Assembly: GCA_033557835.1 (NCBI GenBank) | Contig: JAWQRO010000227.1 | Span: 1-47,816 of the forward strand | Length of the DNA: 47,816 bases | Direction: 5' to 3' | DNA from: Helochares maculicollis | Taxonomy: Eukaryota; Arthropoda; Insecta; Coleoptera; Hydrophilidae | Shown: one piece after another, positions 45,892-47,816 of the stretch | How the letters are laid out: each line of letters starts with the position of its first letter | Numbering within the stretch: the first letter of the stretch is position 1 | Position numbers and translations under genes: made by a program | The notes under the pieces: generated by a model | What the model was told of the DNA's origin: nothing | Seen by the model: only the letters and a program-made list of their open reading frames with translations | The model's database searches: none

Positions 45892-47816
45892 CTAAAAATA
45901 ATAAAAAAAACAAAATGATCAAAATGATAATGTTTTGTTAGTACGAAAAGAGCTAGTAACTCAAGTCATTTTGTGTGGTGGACTTGATGGTATAATTTTT
46001 TGTTTGGTGATTTGTTATGGTTAATTTTGAATTAAAAACAGCTGTTTTTTGCTATACTATGATTTTTAAACATTTTAGATTTGAATACTTTAAAATTAGT
46101 TGTTCTGTTCTAAATCACTGTTATGATTGTACATTACTTTTTTATGTGATTTTTTTAACAGATAAAAAAACTATTGTACTATAAGAAATGATTTCTTTTT
46201 TAAATGAATAATGGTGAAGTGAATGATGAAAGCAACATTGAATTTGAGGATGTGCAGCAGATGCAAGTGTACAAAGGTTAGCTCCTATCATCCATTATTG
46301 GGCAAGATTACAAGTGCCTAATATACATACATTAAAATCGCTGGGTAAAGGAATAAAAGTTCTTATCTACTAAACAATATTTATTCATAATAAAGTAGCT
46401 ACCTGTTTCTCATATTTATATCTTCATTAACACATTTTATATTATATTATTTATATTATAAAAGAATCAATTTTCGCTTCGTCTTTTTTTAAATATAGGT
46501 CTAACTAAAGAATCTAAATAAAATTATTTTAATAATAATATATGGGATCTTTCTATGTACAATATAAAATCAATTTCGCATATAAAACGGCAGTTAAATT
46601 TACGCTTTTGGATGGTGTGACACAAATCTATAAAACTATGTTTTAAAAAATGACAGTAAGAAAATGACTAGAAAATTGCATTTATAATCAATTTTTATCA
46701 TGCTTGTTGCTCTGAGTATCCTTTTTCCTGAAACACAAGATGTAATTTTTATTGCAGCCGAAATGAATTTCTAACATTTCACATCCCATATACCAAATGC
46801 TAAGTTTTAACACATACATTTAGACCTAACAAAATTTTGGATGATTGTGTCACACCTAAGGAACCTACTAAATTTAACCCCAAAGTTAATCTACTTAAGG
46901 TTAGTAGTAGGGTACTTTTTTAGTTTAACTATTTAAAATATATTTAAAGCTAAAGAATAACGTAACAATTTCATATCACATAGCACCTTTGAGACTTAAG
47001 AAAATATGTTGTTTTGTGCACCGTTGTTTAGAACGATCTTCATATTTTCCACCATAATACACACATTTCCACAGTGGTTTGACGCTCTGGTTGGAATGCG
47101 CTGTACCTCAGCCAGGCCATGGTCGTTCCATCGGCCTTCAATGTTCGAACCTGGACGAGAAATTAATTGAAGCTTGAGCAAATTTTCGTGATGAGGCCGA
47201 TGGTAACGAACCACGTGCACAAAAAACAGAAACCCCCAAAAAAGGACAAAAATCACAAGATCTTGCATGTTAAGTGAGTTAATTTAATCATTTAATCGTT
47301 GCAAGCATTTTAAAACTATCAATTGACTTTTCTTTGTGTATTAATCATAGGACTTGTTAATTTAGCTTAGGAGAAAAAAATTAAAAGGTGAAAAGAATAT
47401 TACATACTGTGGTATAACTTTGCACCTGACTTTATTATAACATTAGGACAATTCGTCATTCTTAGCTTTTGTGTTTTACGTTTGAATATTTAAGCAGACA
47501 TGTAATTTGTGTCCAGAAGAAATTGGTACCTTAGAGCGTAACTGTATTATTCATTTGAAGAACTGTTTAATTGCAATTTATTTAGCAGTGGTTGATGGAG
47601 ATGGTTTTGTAAAACGAGGCAGTACACAGATCTTTAATTATTATTATTTAGAAGCACAGTAGCTGACGCCTACATTTTATATTGCAACAATATATTATAT
47701 CTATGTACATACATATGTATAATATGTTGTACTTATATTAAAATTATATTTGCAGTTAGTTTGGAATCAGAATGCCTATACTTTCTTGAGAACTAGAAAG
47801 TCACATTATATATAAA
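45892..47816 (-). other. Probable par-1 intron
   Basis: The exon starting at 45891 has a clear acceptor (TATTTTTAG), so the DNA to its right is intronic. The next upstream par-1 exon is not identifiable here. It contains the 90-codon ORF at 46996-47268 and is otherwise AT-rich. Confidence 0.6.
46996..47268 (-). CDS. Unassigned 90-residue ORF with hydrophobic N-terminus
   Basis: The ORF opens with MQDLVIFVLFWGFLFFVHVV, a signal-peptide- or anchor-like stretch. A basic and polar part follows (RYHRPHHENLLKLQ, RPGSNIEGRWNDHG) with a C-x3-C pair near residue 66. The segment is GC-richer than its surroundings. I do not recognise a family, and no promoter or splice pair supports it. It could be a small secreted protein nested in the par-1 intron, an alternative par-1 exon, or a transposon remnant. 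Confidence 0.25.
   Translation of the reverse strand: MQDLVIFVLFWGFLFFVHVVRYHRPHHENLLKLQLISRPGSNIEGRWNDHGLAEVQRIPTRASNHCGNVCIMVENMKIVLNNGAQNNIFS

Noticed and set aside
46204..46281. 25-codon + strand ORF (MNNGEVNDESNIEFEDVQQM...) ending near a GTTAGC
   Set aside because: Too short, with a poor donor and no partner exon; possible but not supportable.
1..47816. CRISPR arrays, tRNA or rRNA genes, bacterial operons
   Set aside because: None visible; introns and poly(A) signals show eukaryotic nuclear DNA.

Overview
The window is a low-GC (AT-rich) stretch of animal nuclear DNA, most likely from an insect. The genes have GT-AG introns and AATAAA poly(A) signals, are widely spaced, and sit among decayed mariner, pogo/Tigger-like and LINE copies. 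A tandem Pglym-type phosphoglycerate mutase family, a TMC channel gene, fibrillarin, RNase H2 subunit C and a par-1/MARK kinase fit a pterygote insect. I cannot name the order from the sequence alone. Nothing looks bacterial: there are no operons, CRISPR arrays or tRNA/rRNA genes that I can see.

Layout, left to right. (1) 1.0-3.1 kb, + strand: a two-exon membrane-anchored short-chain dehydrogenase/reductase of the RDH11-14 type. It converges with (2) 3.5-10.3 kb, - strand: three tandem intronless-ORF phosphoglycerate mutase paralogues. The most upstream copy is canonical, the middle copy keeps all active-site residues, and the most downstream copy has lost two conserved active-site asparagines. 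The space between copies one and two holds a roughly 640-bp dispersed repeat and a LINE reverse transcriptase relic. (3) 10.3-18.0 kb: a long gene-poor stretch with a TATA-type promoter candidate, a 1.23-kb degenerate mariner with intact terminal repeats, and a second LINE relic. (4) 18.05-25.7 kb, + strand: a transmembrane channel-like (TMC) gene in three coding exons. Two different dead mariners lie antisense in its second intron. (5) 25.7-30.8 kb: gene-poor, with an imperfect hairpin and a decayed partial duplicate of the fibrillarin 3' end. (6) 30.8-33.16 kb, - strand: fibrillarin in three exons. About 600 bp away head-to-head is (7) 33.76-35.6 kb, + strand: RNASEH2C in three exons, with an inverted copy of the dispersed repeat in its last intron. 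(8) 35.6-44.3 kb: long AT-rich non-coding DNA with a pogo/Tigger-like element and one GC-richer coding-like island. (9) 44.3-45.9 kb, - strand: the last three coding exons of par-1/MARK, carrying the KA1 domain; the kinase domain lies beyond the right edge. A 90-codon ORF of unknown nature sits at 47.0-47.3 kb.

The genes do not form one pathway: glycolysis, retinoid/steroid-type redox, membrane conductance, rRNA methylation, removal of RNA from DNA, and polarity kinase signalling. The clearest shared-control candidate is the divergent fibrillarin/RNASEH2C promoter. I found no convincing new multi-gene system. The best leads are the active-site-altered mutase paralogue, the uncharacterised inverted repeat pair, the fibrillarin relic, and two unexplained coding-like islands.
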